From assembly GCA_031430595.1 (NCBI GenBank), contig JANPBU010000035.1, positions 1 to 64,000 of the forward strand: a stretch of DNA of 64,000 nt, in the 5' to 3' direction. Origin of the DNA: JANNBN01 sp031430595 (lineage in GTDB: Bacteria > Actinomycetota > Acidimicrobiia > Acidimicrobiales > JANYDT01). The position numbers and the translations under genes are program-made. The notes beneath the pieces are model-generated. The model worked only from the letters and a program-made list of their open reading frames with translations. It had not been told where the DNA came from and searched no databases. Of the stretch, positions 51,120 to 60,966 are shown in pieces (the first letter of the stretch is position 1; each line of letters begins with the position of its first letter).

Positions 51120-52382
51120 CTACGCAGTCGCTACTGGATCACCTTTCGAACGAAACGGAACACAAGCCGCTCCAGCACATAGCAATGCCAACCAGTAGGT
51201 AGGGTGGCGAAACACGAAACTTGTCATCCCCATCGTAAACAAAGCGATCACGGCACCAGCATCGAACGGGCCCTTCTTGACCGCAGCCCGAAGCACGACA
51301 AGGTGAAGTAGTACAAAGGCAACAACGGCGACGATGCCGCCTCGGAGCAAAAGATCGAGGACGGTATTGTGTGCTTCTTGCAGGCCAGACTCGCCAGCGA
51401 CGGCGATGCCAGCGCCTGGACCGTGCCCAAAAATGGGTGATTCGAAACCTTGTCGCCACGCTGCACGCCACAAATCGCCTCGACCACTCGCCCCTCCCCC
51501 ACCATCGGCAAGAGCAAGGTCAACACGCCGAGTGACCAACCTTGTTGCCAATAAAACTGCCAAGACAGCAAACACGCAACCCGACAACGCCGAGAGAATT
51601 CTGCGCGGAGTGACATCACCTAACGAGTGTCCGAACCCAACGAACGCCACAGTTGCCCCACCACAGGCCATGGCAAGGGCAAAACCGTCGCTTCCGGTAC
51701 TCCAACCGACTACTAGAGAAGCTACGGCGAAGACTGCATATAGTGGTCGTTTTCGTTGAGAGGCCAAGAAGAGAAACGGTGCAGCAGTGAAGAAAATAGC
51801 AACTTGATTTGGGTTCGTTGACCAACCCAAAAATCGGCTGGATCCGGAGTACCCCAGGGTGAGGGGGCCAACGGTGTCGGTCACAAAAACGGCGAGACGT
51901 AGGACTGAGAAAACTACAACCATACCTATTGCAACCCAATCCCAGACTTGACGGATACCGCCCTGTCGAGACCCCTCAAACCTCATCAAACACAGCACGA
52001 CGAGACCGACGATGGTGATCTTGACCCCTTCAAGAAACGCGTCAGGCCCGGCTGCGGCGCCAGCAACGTCGGCCCAGAGCAACCCAATTCCCATTGATAC
52101 CGCAATCGTCACCCAAAAGAGCGCAACCGGTCGACTTTGTGGGGTGGCAGCTGGCATCACGCCACGCGCCACATCCAAAAGCCTTAAGCCCACATACAAG
52201 AGTGTGAAGGTTTCACCGATCCCAAAACCTCCACTAAAACGAAGTTGGGTTGCTGTTGACAACACCAGCCCGGCAACCAACAGCCAGTGAGGATGGCCTC
52301 GTTTCGGTAACGACTGAGCGTCATTGAGTTGCGCCTGGAAACCGCTTGGTGACTCCACTGACCTAAGCGTAGTGGTGCTCAC
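51120..52382 (-). CDS. O-antigen ligase/polymerase-like membrane protein
   Basis: A 420-aa protein with about ten or more hydrophobic segments and a large loop before the C-terminus containing 'WRAAWRQGFESPIFGHGPGAG' and 'EAHNTVLDLLLRGGI', the Wzy_C/O-antigen-ligase signature (conserved Arg, His). It would polymerise or attach glycan repeat units on the outer face of the membrane. Its start overlaps the stop of the upstream LamG protein by 4 bases. Confidence 0.88.
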   Translation of the reverse strand: MSTTTLRSVESPSGFQAQLNDAQSLPKRGHPHWLLVAGLVLSTATQLRFSGGFGIGETFTLLYVGLRLLDVARGVMPAATPQSRPVALFWVTIAVSMGIGLLWADVAGAAAGPDAFLEGVKITIVGLVVLCLMRFEGSRQGGIRQVWDWVAIGMVVVFSVLRLAVFVTDTVGPLTLGYSGSSRFLGWSTNPNQVAIFFTAAPFLFLASQRKRPLYAVFAVASLVVGWSTGSDGFALAMACGGATVAFVGFGHSLGDVTPRRILSALSGCVFAVLAVLLATRLVTRRVDLALADGGGGASGRGDLWRAAWRQGFESPIFGHGPGAGIAVAGESGLQEAHNTVLDLLLRGGIVAVVAFVLLHLVVLRAAVKKGPFDAGAVIALFTMGMTSFVFRHPTYWLALLCAGAACVPFRSKGDPVATA

Positions 52383-54748
52383 GGACCGGTCAACTTTCCG
52401 GGCGGACCAACAACGTCAACAAATTCGACGATATCGGCCGGCCGTTTATCTCGCTCGTAGACGCCAAATACAGGAGTAGTTCCTACACCCTCGGCTTCAA
52501 AAATGACCCGCTCGAACCGGACTCGGGCTGGAGGCTGGTTGGGGTATCCGGGATGCTGAAACGCCAATTCGATACCGTAAAACGAGCCCCTGTTTCCTCC
52601 GTTTGGACTGAAACGAATCGTCGAGTCAATAAACGAAATATCGCCTGGAGCCACAATTCTGTTGACGAAGGAATCTGGCGTTCCAACGACGATGCGGGAA
52701 TTTCTAAAAATTACGGTGGAACTCGGCGTCACCATGGTGAAGGGGCCCCCGTTCGCAACGAGGCGATCAATCACCACTCGGGAGCCGCGGCCAAGCCCGA
52801 TATCAAGATCGCCGTCGAGGGCAATATCTGTGAGCGTCAGATCAACAGCGAAACTTTTCCCAAACCCTTCACCGTCAACTTCGACGTCGATTCCGGTGAG
52901 GTCAAAACCCGTCTCAGTTTTTAAATCAGTGATTGACGCAACGGTATGCCCACCCGTGACGGTGACACCCCCGCGAAAGAGACTGACCGCTCGAATGCGG
53001 AGGAGAGTTGCGGAAACGTTCGTGTACAACGAAATCCCGTCAGCGACCCCGTTTACTAAGAGAAGGTCTTCAGCGAAAAACGTCACACGACCGCTACTGG
53101 CTGGATTCGCATGAACAAAAATGAGATGAGCTTGTTCGAGCTCAAAGTTGCGGTACGAGCCTTGATTTTGGCTGTTTCCGTCGAGTGTTAACCCCCTGAT
53201 GACCAATGGCAGCGAATCGACATCGCTTCTCCATGGTCCGTCGCCATTTGTTCGAGTCGAAAACATTCGACTGTTGCCAACATTAGCCGGACGAACGAGT
53301 GTTGCACCGAAACCTTGCAGGGTAATGCCCGGGTAAACAATCACGGAACGAACCACGCATTTTCGACCGGACGGAATGACAACAACACCTCGACCTGCCG
53401 CAGTGGCGAGGTCGATCGCCCGCTGGAAGGCCCCAGAATCGTCGGACGCACCGTCGCAGGCAGCACCGGTAGACATAACGTCAACGACGCGCTTTGTGTC
53501 GTCGTCTGAAATGATGACTAATGCAGAACCGAGAACAACGTCGGATTCCGGTGATCGAAGTGAGACCTTGAACGGCTCATCGAGTTCCGCTACCAGGTCT
53601 TGGCGAGCCGTCACCGAAAGTGATACCTCTTTCGTGCCCTTTGCAACAAAGACCGTTTGGGCGATGTCGACGTCTTGACCGGTGCCGCCTGGTGAGAGCG
53701 AAGCGCCAGCGGAGACAACCTCTGGAACCACCCGAAGTTCGCCGCCAGGGGCTGGTTGCGCGAGACGAATCCGAACAAAGCTTTGGGTTCCTTCTTTCAC
53801 GGCAACGGGCGCGCCTACCGTGAGTACTGGCACCACTGACGTCACTTTGCCGGGCTTGGTCGACTTTGGCTTCGTTGTTTTTGCCGTCGCTCTTTTCGTT
53901 GTCTTTGGCGAGGCCTTTTTCGTTGTCTTTGACGAGGCCTTTTTCGTTGGAACTGTCGCCTGTGCGGCCAACTTCGGTAACGGACCGGCTTGCGATGACA
54001 GAGTCAATACCTCCGCATCGCTGAGCACACGATTCGTGACGAGCAGTTCGTCGATATCACCAGCAAAATACTCTTCAGCAAAGGTCTCGTCCGGTCCGTT
54101 GCCGTTTGCGCCTAGAAGCATCGGACGGTTACTCAAGACGAGTCGGCCCGACATTGACGTGCGTCCCACGCTTAATCCGTCGACGAATAACACCAACTCA
54201 AGCCCGGAGTACCGAGCTGTTACATGTGTCCAACGGCCCACGGGTACAGCCGGCCCTGTCGCAACAGCCCTGCCGGTCTCTGTAACTACCGCGGCGATGA
54301 GCTTTTGATTTTCGACCCCAAACCAGAATTGATGGTCGGTGTCGAGCGTCCGTTGTCGACTCACGATTGCGTGCCAGGGTTGCGATGTCGACGATGGCCG
54401 AACGAAGGCCGACATCGTAAATGCCTGTCGTAGCGACTCGTCTGGTGCAGGGATTACCGCGAAATCGGTGGTTCCGTTCAGCCTGAGTGCGTTACCTCGC
54501 ACCCCGCCAACTGATGTTGGTGAACCCTTCAGCGAAAGCGCGCCTATCGAACCAGTACTGGCACTGCGATCAGTCGAATCGAATGCCCATCGGCCTTCCA
54601 CCTGATCTGCTGCCCGAGATATGGCCGTCAGGGTGAAGCTGACGAGACCCAACGCAAAGAGGAGAACTCCAAGCCCGGCTGCCACCCTTCTCATCGCACG
54701 AAACCTACTCGCAGTGGTGCGATCCTGAGACTTGACTTCAGTGTTCAC
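52379..54748 (-). CDS. secreted LamG, Calx-beta and beta-helix protein
   Basis: A modular exported protein of about 789 aa. Membrane/signal helix near residues 25-50, LamG-type laminin domain (about 60-250, 'FTMSAFVRPS', 'WTHVTARYSG'), a Lys/Thr-rich linker of repeated TTKKAS-like units, a Calx-beta domain ('VKEGTQSFVRIRL', 'VIISDDDT'), then a right-handed parallel beta-helix of the pectate-lyase superfamily ('CDGASDDSGAFQRAIDLA'). The GTG at 54748 overlaps the deacetylase stop by 11 bases; the frame extends further but into that gene. Probably a glycan-binding or glycan-cutting partner of the locus. Confidence 0.85.
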   Translation of the reverse strand: MNTEVKSQDRTTASRFRAMRRVAAGLGVLLFALGLVSFTLTAISRAADQVEGRWAFDSTDRSASTGSIGALSLKGSPTSVGGVRGNALRLNGTTDFAVIPAPDESLRQAFTMSAFVRPSSTSQPWHAIVSRQRTLDTDHQFWFGVENQKLIAAVVTETGRAVATGPAVPVGRWTHVTARYSGLELVLFVDGLSVGRTSMSGRLVLSNRPMLLGANGNGPDETFAEEYFAGDIDELLVTNRVLSDAEVLTLSSQAGPLPKLAAQATVPTKKASSKTTKKASPKTTKRATAKTTKPKSTKPGKVTSVVPVLTVGAPVAVKEGTQSFVRIRLAQPAPGGELRVVPEVVSAGASLSPGGTGQDVDIAQTVFVAKGTKEVSLSVTARQDLVAELDEPFKVSLRSPESDVVLGSALVIISDDDTKRVVDVMSTGAACDGASDDSGAFQRAIDLATAAGRGVVVIPSGRKCVVRSVIVYPGITLQGFGATLVRPANVGNSRMFSTRTNGDGPWRSDVDSLPLVIRGLTLDGNSQNQGSYRNFELEQAHLIFVHANPASSGRVTFFAEDLLLVNGVADGISLYTNVSATLLRIRAVSLFRGGVTVTGGHTVASITDLKTETGFDLTGIDVEVDGEGFGKSFAVDLTLTDIALDGDLDIGLGRGSRVVIDRLVANGGPFTMVTPSSTVIFRNSRIVVGTPDSFVNRIVAPGDISFIDSTIRFSPNGGNRGSFYGIELAFQHPGYPNQPPARVRFERVIFEAEGVGTTPVFGVYERDKRPADIVEFVDVVGPPGKLTGP

Positions 54749-55742
54749 CGGAAAGTACCTGAGCTGTTGTTGGCTTGCGAGCAAAGTCGCCCATATTTCG
54801 AGACTGCAACCGACCGCTATCTCGTTCCGACCTGAAACAGTCAAGAACGGTAGTGAGTGCAGCCAGGTTCTCATCTTGTCGCACGCCAAAATTGTGGGGA
54901 TGCCACCAAACATGAACAACCCGTTCATGCTGGGCGGCATAGCGAATCGCCTGAGTCACCCGATGAAGCGACAACTTGTGGAGGGCCGTCGGTAATGACC
55001 CAACCGATCGGAGAAAGAAACTGGCTGGCACGTTTATCGGCTGTCCTATCGAGCACTCCTCGCTTTCACTTCGGTAAGTTCGCCCCGACACTCCAGGAAC
55101 GACCGCATCGGCCAACCGCAGCCCCCGACGGATAGCAGATTCGTTGCGATGAGGGATTGGTTGAAATCCATATCCGGAGGGGTTCCCTCGATACGTCGTC
55201 ATTCCCTCTTGGTGGGCAACACGAATCGCCGTTTCCGAATATTGGTTTCGGGCAAAAACGATCGAGGAAGTCGTCAGCCCGAATTTAGTTTCGGTGATTC
55301 GTTTAAAAAGTTGAAGATCCCCGTGGAAGTCATCATCTGTAATACCTTCCTCCAGACAGTAAAAATGAGAGAAGGTATGACATCCAAGTTCTTGCCCAGG
55401 CTGGTTGACGATCTGACCCACTAAGCCCGGTGCAAAAAAGAGGGCGTCTGGAACATTGCTCGCTCGGGCCCGATCATGCTCTCCATAAGGATTCAACGAC
55501 CGGTCTACGTACCCTGGAGCATGTTCGGGTTGCAGCGAACGCCACTCATCCCATCCATCGCACATCGCCATGCCAACAGTCGCCCACGTAGACCGAATCT
55601 CGTAGCGATCGAACAGGTCAAGCAATTTTGGAATGACGCCATGGACGCCAGCAACATTGGCACCGTAATCAGCGTATGCACGCGTATCTCGCACGCCCCA
55701 CCAGAGCTCAAAATCAAGCGATATGACGAGCGAACCGCCCAC
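54738..55742 (-). CDS. polysaccharide deacetylase (NodB fold)
   Basis: A 334-aa CE4-type enzyme. The metal-binding Asp and His residues are seen in 'ISLDFELWWGVRD' and 'LGCHTFSHFYCLEEG', and 'VHVWWHPHNFG' is the C-terminal motif. It would remove N-acetyl groups from a glycan intermediate, or modify it for export. No signal peptide, so it may act on the cytoplasmic face. Confidence 0.88.
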   Translation of the reverse strand: MGGSLVISLDFELWWGVRDTRAYADYGANVAGVHGVIPKLLDLFDRYEIRSTWATVGMAMCDGWDEWRSLQPEHAPGYVDRSLNPYGEHDRARASNVPDALFFAPGLVGQIVNQPGQELGCHTFSHFYCLEEGITDDDFHGDLQLFKRITETKFGLTTSSIVFARNQYSETAIRVAHQEGMTTYRGNPSGYGFQPIPHRNESAIRRGLRLADAVVPGVSGRTYRSESEECSIGQPINVPASFFLRSVGSLPTALHKLSLHRVTQAIRYAAQHERVVHVWWHPHNFGVRQDENLAALTTVLDCFRSERDSGRLQSRNMGDFARKPTTAQVLSGEH

Positions 55743-55824
55743 CGTTAACCAACCCGTCTTCCAATAGGAACTGCGCCTAAGGTCCGTAACCTATACCCAA
55801 ACAACGATCCGTGTAAATGGTCGA

Positions 55825-56901
55825 TTAGCGTTTTCCCTTTGCAGGAGTTGAGGCTTCTTGAATGACCTTCCACGTTGCAGCGGCGGTCTTTTCCCAGGTG
55901 AACTTGGCAGCCTGTTTGAGTCCAGCGGAAACCTTCTGCTCACGTTGCGACGGAATTCGGTGAAGCTCGACAATATGGCGGGCATACGCAGCAGAATCGT
56001 CAGTGTTCACCAAGAAAGCTGCGTCGCCAGCCACTTCAGGAATGCACGTTGCGTTTGCAGCAATGACGGGGCAGCCCGCAGACATCGCTTCGAGCACGGG
56101 CAACCCGAAACCCTCGTACCGAGAGGCAAACACGAAGGCCAAAGCATTCCGATAGAGAGAACGCAGTGCATCATCCGACACGCCACCTACCCATTCGACG
56201 TCTGGAAATTCGTCTGCCCACGCCACCGCCCTGCCGACAATAACGAGTCGCAAGCCGCTCACGTCTTGACGAGCAATCTGCCAGGCCCTGATGATTGTTC
56301 GAATGTTTTTTCTTGGTGCTGTGCCAACGGTCAAAATAAACGGCCCATCTCCGACGGCCAAAGAAACTATTTCTGACGGGCTTGGGGGTTCCCCCCAGTA
56401 GGGGCTGGCGGCGAGGGGTGTCGCTACGACCCGCTCAGATGAAAGCGAAAACCTTTCGCGAACTGACACCGCAACGTGTTCGCTGTCGGCCAACACAAAG
56501 CGCGAACTTCGGGCAACCACCCTGACAATTGCTTGATACCAAGCTCGTGCCACACGGCCGCCCGAGGAATCCTCTTCAAAAAACGAGAGGTCGTGCAGCG
56601 TGAAGACTAAACGATTGCACCACGGAAGACCCACGCTAAACGGAGACCAAACAACAGGTGAGCGGCGGACGGCGTAACGAAAGGCGAGTTGTTCCCACAG
56701 ATGATCGTGTGGGAATCGATTAGGTAGCAACGTCACGCGATGGCGAGGGTCGATCACGACCGTGGGGTACACCGGCCCGGGTACGAAAATCTCAACCGGG
56801 TCTGGAAAGTGCCACAACTGTTCAACCAAATATCGTTGGATACCTGATGGTGGCCTCGTGAGCAGGCGTCCATTGACAGCCACCATACCGGCGCTGTTCA
56901 T
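55825..56901 (-). CDS. glycosyltransferase, GT4 family
   Basis: A 358-aa retaining GT-B transferase. The acceptor half opens with 'NGRLLTRPPSGIQRYLVEQL' and the donor half has 'FILTVGTAPRKNIRTIIRAW' and the E-x7-E block 'YEGFGLPVLEAMSAGCPVIA', typical of mannosyl- or glucosyl-transferases. It adds a sugar to the growing lipid-linked chain. Overlaps the upstream gene by 4 bases and ends the first, tightly coupled run of transferases. Confidence 0.9.
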   Translation of the reverse strand: MNSAGMVAVNGRLLTRPPSGIQRYLVEQLWHFPDPVEIFVPGPVYPTVVIDPRHRVTLLPNRFPHDHLWEQLAFRYAVRRSPVVWSPFSVGLPWCNRLVFTLHDLSFFEEDSSGGRVARAWYQAIVRVVARSSRFVLADSEHVAVSVRERFSLSSERVVATPLAASPYWGEPPSPSEIVSLAVGDGPFILTVGTAPRKNIRTIIRAWQIARQDVSGLRLVIVGRAVAWADEFPDVEWVGGVSDDALRSLYRNALAFVFASRYEGFGLPVLEAMSAGCPVIAANATCIPEVAGDAAFLVNTDDSAAYARHIVELHRIPSQREQKVSAGLKQAAKFTWEKTAAATWKVIQEASTPAKGKR

Positions 56902-58133
56902 GTGACTACCTCAGCCAGATGAGAAGCCACCAGTTCGTCTAAGCGGTGTGACCCAAAATTTGTCAACACCCATTCACGACCCACTACACCCATCGTTCGA
57001 GCTGCGACTGGATCTTGCAGTACTCGTCTAACGGATTCATCGAACTGCGGCCCCAGTGGCGCCACATGGGCATGACATCCCGCTTCCAATCCGTCCAGGC
57101 CGATTACGCCATCGGGCGTCGTGACAACAGGCAGTGCTCTTGCGAGCGAATCAAGAACTTTCAATTTGGTTCCGCCTCCTCGTCCGAGTGGAGCAACGAC
57201 GGCAGCAACAGAGCTAAGAACATGGTCAAGGTTGTCGACGAAGCCGAGTTGCTCAACCGGTGTCGCTGCTAAGGCAGCCTTCAAAGCTTCGTTCGCATCG
57301 CCGCCGATGACAATGGCCCGACAATCAGTTCCCGAGTTCTGCAGTCTGGCAGCCAACTCACCAAACAGTATTGCGGCTTCGCGGTTCGGACCATAATTCA
57401 GACTTCCGAGAAACGCAATGGTCGGCGGATTAAGTGTGGGTGCACCTGCCGGTTTCGTATGTCTGGATACGACATTCAGAACTACTCGTACGTTAAGTGA
57501 CGGGAACCTCCGGCGGTATTGATTTGCATCGTCTTCGCTCACTACCCAAAGTTGTGAAGCGTGTCGGGCAATCGATCGCTCATCAAAAAGAAAACCGGCG
57601 GCCGCGAAAAGCAACGCAAATCGTTGATGCGGCGACGTTGAACGAGCAAAAGCTCGCGACGCATAAGTTCTTGATTCGTGGTTTTGCGTTACGACGATGG
57701 AGGGAACAGACCAGCATTGAGCGGTTCCGTAGAGGTGCGGAGCGTCAACCACAACAACATCGGCCTTCACCGATGCACTGGCTGACGCATAGCCACTCAG
57801 AAGCTCGGTCGGTATCCCCGTTTCTCGTAAACGCTCAAACTGATTTCGGCGAGCAATATCGACAACGCGTTGCCCAATCGACGCCGTTCTTCCGTCACCG
57901 CGAAGTGGTCGCAGCATCTTCACGGTGGCTGTGCGCCCATCGTCTAAAGCAACCTCTAATGCAGGCGGTGCAGCAGTGTCACCATCGGATGCTGGAACAA
58001 TGAAAATGGTGAGGTCGCCGCTTCCAGCGAGGGACGTCGCCAACGACCGTCGTTTCTCTTCGCCGCCGTTTCTAGGGGTCAGAAAACCGGTTCCGTCAAC
58101 GACGTACGCTATCCGAAAGCCGTCAGCAATCAC
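56898..58133 (-). CDS. glycosyltransferase, GT-B fold
   Basis: A 411-aa GT-B transferase. The C-terminal donor domain shows 'IAFLGSLNYGPNREAAILF', 'LGFVDNLDHVLSSVAAVVAPLGRGGGTKLKVLDSLARALPVVTT' and 'GLEAGCHAHV'. It matches the GT4-like group that transfers from nucleotide sugars; linkage and sugar are unknown. It overlaps both neighbours by 4 bases (start and stop). Confidence 0.88.
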   Translation of the reverse strand: MIADGFRIAYVVDGTGFLTPRNGGEEKRRSLATSLAGSGDLTIFIVPASDGDTAAPPALEVALDDGRTATVKMLRPLRGDGRTASIGQRVVDIARRNQFERLRETGIPTELLSGYASASASVKADVVVVDAPHLYGTAQCWSVPSIVVTQNHESRTYASRAFARSTSPHQRFALLFAAAGFLFDERSIARHASQLWVVSEDDANQYRRRFPSLNVRVVLNVVSRHTKPAGAPTLNPPTIAFLGSLNYGPNREAAILFGELAARLQNSGTDCRAIVIGGDANEALKAALAATPVEQLGFVDNLDHVLSSVAAVVAPLGRGGGTKLKVLDSLARALPVVTTPDGVIGLDGLEAGCHAHVAPLGPQFDESVRRVLQDPVAARTMGVVGREWVLTNFGSHRLDELVASHLAEVVT

Positions 58134-59032
58134 GCGACAAAACTCTTTGCTACCCGCCTGGCACCTAACATTGCGTCTCCCGGTCGCCCGTTTCGCAACG
58201 CAACCTTTGCTGCCATCAGCGCACTGCTCCGATAACCGCCGCGCATTCGTCTTCGAGCCATGACAGCTTCATCGCCCTCGAGTTCATCGACGAATCGCCG
58301 GGCGGCAATTAGGCGGGCATCAAGCCCAGCAAACGGATTTGACCGAAGCTCGCCCGTCTCGGAAGTCAATGTCAAACCGGCATCGAAACTCCATGTCGAG
58401 CGATGAATTCGAATCGCTACCAAAGGTTGATCGACAAAACCAATGTCGCATCGTTGAGCAACGCGCAGGTAAAGGCCATAGTCGTTGTGGGTTCCATCGC
58501 CCGGGTGGGGCCTCAAGCCCTCTAAAGCGCTTCGGCGTACAACCGCTGTACACATATGAACCCTTTCCATTCCCGCAAAACAACGTTCCACAAAAAGTCG
58601 GCCAGGCTCAACTCGATCAACCGGACCTGGCGCACGATACGAAGCGCGCAGAGTTCCTGAATGCTCATCGATTACTTCGTATGACGAGTAAACCAAACCA
58701 ACTTGGGGTTCGCCTGCGAGAAAATCAAGCTTCGTTGCCAGATTGTTCGAGCGCATCAGATCGTCATCATGAAAGACGGTCAGTATCGAAGCGGACCCCC
58801 CGTCCATTGCTTTCGCCATGTTTGCCACCGGGCCGATGTTTGTGTCGGTTGTAATGACACTTAAACGGCGATCACCACGATTGCGAACCCGCTCGACCGT
58901 GTCGTCGGACGACAGATTGTCGAACACGATAACTTCCAGATCCACGTCTTGCGACAGCACGCTATCGAGGGTTTCGTTGAGCAGGGTGGCTCGGTTGTAC
59001 GTAGGAATCAGCACCGAAACTTGCGCTGTCAT
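58130..59032 (-). CDS. glycosyltransferase family 2
   Basis: A 300-aa GT-A transferase with 'VSVLIPTYNRATLLNETLDSVLSQ' at the start, the 'DNLSSDDT' nucleotide-binding block and the D-x-D-like 'VFHDDDLM'. An inverting enzyme that adds one sugar, probably on the cytoplasmic face. Coupled by 4-base overlaps to the genes on each side. Confidence 0.9.
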   Translation of the reverse strand: MTAQVSVLIPTYNRATLLNETLDSVLSQDVDLEVIVFDNLSSDDTVERVRNRGDRRLSVITTDTNIGPVANMAKAMDGGSASILTVFHDDDLMRSNNLATKLDFLAGEPQVGLVYSSYEVIDEHSGTLRASYRAPGPVDRVEPGRLFVERCFAGMERVHMCTAVVRRSALEGLRPHPGDGTHNDYGLYLRVAQRCDIGFVDQPLVAIRIHRSTWSFDAGLTLTSETGELRSNPFAGLDARLIAARRFVDELEGDEAVMARRRMRGGYRSSALMAAKVALRNGRPGDAMLGARRVAKSFVA

Positions 59033-59922
59033 ATTGCGCTCCTTCTCAGTACAGTTTGAGAAAAATGCCGCTTAAGACCGAGTGGAACAGGTGCCAATCG
59101 GGTGACCAAATCTCGTAAGACCAAACGGCGGCGATGTCGCCAGTAAAATCGAACGTTGTCATCGAGGCGAAGTGGTGAACGTCGGCTCGTTAACAAACGC
59201 CAGGCTTGACGCGGCGAAACGACGTCAGCGGCAGCGAGACCCGTTGATGCTCGATCGTTCCAAACCCGGCTTTCTGGCGAGACCTCAATGCGTTCCGAAA
59301 TTGCTGCCGCCCTCAACACAAAATCCACATCTCCGAAATACTGGGGAAACCAACGGTCGTCGAAGCCACCCAAGCGATTGAAGACGTCGACACTAAAAAA
59401 GAGGGAGTATCCCGGCAACCAATCGGTGGCCACCGTTCGGTCATGCTGGCCCTCGTCGAGTTCACCGGAGCCTCGATAACGGAGCATTCCGTTTTCGATA
59501 TAACCACCCACACATACCAACTGGTCTGGTTTCGACGAATCAAGTACCTTCGAACCGACGATAGCCCCGGCAGATTTCGTGCCCTGGTCGATAAGACGCT
59601 CAAGCGTCGACGATTCGATATGACAATCGTGGTTAAGTGCGATGATGTGGGTCGCACCAAGTTTTTCGGCCCGCCGCACCCCTTTGTTCATGCCACCAGA
59701 CCACCACAGGTTTCCGTCACCGTGAACGACTACAGCCGGAAACTGCTCGACGGCTTGTTGCACCCAACCGTCGCTTGATCCGTCATCGACAACAACAACG
59801 TCAACCTGGATCGACGATGCGCGGATTGCCTTCAAACATTCAACCAGTACTTTCCCGGGATTAAACACCGGGATAACCACGACGGCGCGCACATCTTTAC
59901 CGGTCGGCATTCTCAGGTACAC
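59029..59922 (-). CDS. glycosyltransferase family 2 (rhamnosyltransferase-like)
   Basis: A 297-aa GT2 enzyme: 'VVVIPVFNPGKVLVECLKAI', 'VVVDDGSSDGW', 'NLWWSGGMNKGVRRA' and 'RWFPQYFGDVDFVLRA'. These blocks are typical of RfbN/WbbL-type rhamnosyl- or galactofuranosyl-transferases. The gene overlaps the end of fcl by 26 bases (14 if the ATG at 59910 is used). Confidence 0.9.
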   Translation of the reverse strand: MYLRMPTGKDVRAVVVIPVFNPGKVLVECLKAIRASSIQVDVVVVDDGSSDGWVQQAVEQFPAVVVHGDGNLWWSGGMNKGVRRAEKLGATHIIALNHDCHIESSTLERLIDQGTKSAGAIVGSKVLDSSKPDQLVCVGGYIENGMLRYRGSGELDEGQHDRTVATDWLPGYSLFFSVDVFNRLGGFDDRWFPQYFGDVDFVLRAAAISERIEVSPESRVWNDRASTGLAAADVVSPRQAWRLLTSRRSPLRLDDNVRFYWRHRRRLVLRDLVTRLAPVPLGLKRHFSQTVLRRSAI

Positions 59923-60862
59923 CTCTCAGTGAATCTTGAGATGAATACCAGCGATAGGTCGACTGAATCCCGTCGAGCAGATTGATCTTTGGCGACCAAC
60001 CAAGCCGGTTCAAACGACCGACATCAAGAAGCTTTCGAGGGGTACCGTCTGGTTTTGAAGTGTCAAACACCAATTCGGCTGTGGGGTGGACGGTGTCGCG
60101 AACGAGTTCAGCCAACTCCCGAATAGACACATCGGCGCCCGACCCGACATTGATGTGGCCAGCCGAATCATATGTATGCATAAGGAAAACACAGGCATCG
60201 GCAAGGTCATCGACATGAAGAAATTCTCGCTGGGGCGTACCGCTGCCCCAAATAGTTACCTGACCGTCGCCGTTTTGTTTGGCTTCGTCGAACCTACGCA
60301 TGAGGGCCGGCAAAACGTGGCCACTTTCAAGGTCGAAGTTATCGTTTGGACCATACAGATTCGTTGGCATCGCCGAAATGAAATTCGACCCGTATTGACG
60401 ACGATACGAATCGCAGAGCTTTATGCCAGCAATTTTCGCAAGCGCATAGGGTTCGTTCGTTGGTTCGAGCGGACCCGTCAGTAGCTCTTCTTCGGTTATT
60501 GGTTGGTTCGCAAACTTCGGGTAGATGCACGAGCTACCGAGGTACAGCAACTTTTCGACTTCGTGCACGTGCGACGCGTGAACCACGGTTGCGTGAATCA
60601 TCAAGTTGTCGTAAATAAACTCAGCCGGACGGGTCGAGTTTGCCATGATGCCGCCCACGGTGCCGGCAACGAGGTACACCTGGTCTGGCCTGTTGGCACG
60701 GAACCAGTAGTTCACCGCAGCCTGGTCACGTAAATCGAGTTGCTGACGAGTGGCGGTCAGCAGCTCGATTCCTGGCTCGTTATTTAGCCGACGCATAAGC
60801 GCGGCCCCGACCAAACCCCCGTGCCCCGCGACGAACACTTTCTTTGTTATCCCTACCGTCAT
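59897..60862 (-). CDS. fcl: GDP-L-fucose synthase
   Basis: A 321-aa NADPH-dependent epimerase/reductase that makes GDP-L-fucose from GDP-4-keto-6-deoxymannose. Diagnostic blocks are 'VFVAGHGGLVGAALMRRL', 'LGSSCIYPKFANQPITEEELLTGPLEPTNEPYALAKIAGIKLC' in the active site and 'ESGHVLPALMRRF'. The ATG at 60862 fits the family start better than an upstream ATG at 60913. The GDP-mannose 4,6-dehydratase needed upstream is not in the window. First gene of the minus-strand glycan run. Confidence 0.93.
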   Translation of the reverse strand: MTVGITKKVFVAGHGGLVGAALMRRLNNEPGIELLTATRQQLDLRDQAAVNYWFRANRPDQVYLVAGTVGGIMANSTRPAEFIYDNLMIHATVVHASHVHEVEKLLYLGSSCIYPKFANQPITEEELLTGPLEPTNEPYALAKIAGIKLCDSYRRQYGSNFISAMPTNLYGPNDNFDLESGHVLPALMRRFDEAKQNGDGQVTIWGSGTPQREFLHVDDLADACVFLMHTYDSAGHINVGSGADVSIRELAELVRDTVHPTAELVFDTSKPDGTPRKLLDVGRLNRLGWSPKINLLDGIQSTYRWYSSQDSLRGVPENADR

Positions 60863-60906
60863 AGCCCTCACCCTATCGCTGTTGGCGTTCGGGTAAAAGG
60901 GGTACG

Positions 60907-60933
60907 TTGACAAACTAGCCTTTGAGCTATTTC
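60907..60933 (+). promoter_or_regulatory. candidate promoter of the ABC exporter genes
   Basis: TTGACA (60907-60912) is followed after 15 bases by TATTTC (60928-60933) in the divergent region between fcl and the exporter. The short spacer makes this a tentative call. Confidence 0.3.
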
Positions 60934-60966
60934 TCGATCAACAACGGCGGGCATGGACCGATATAC

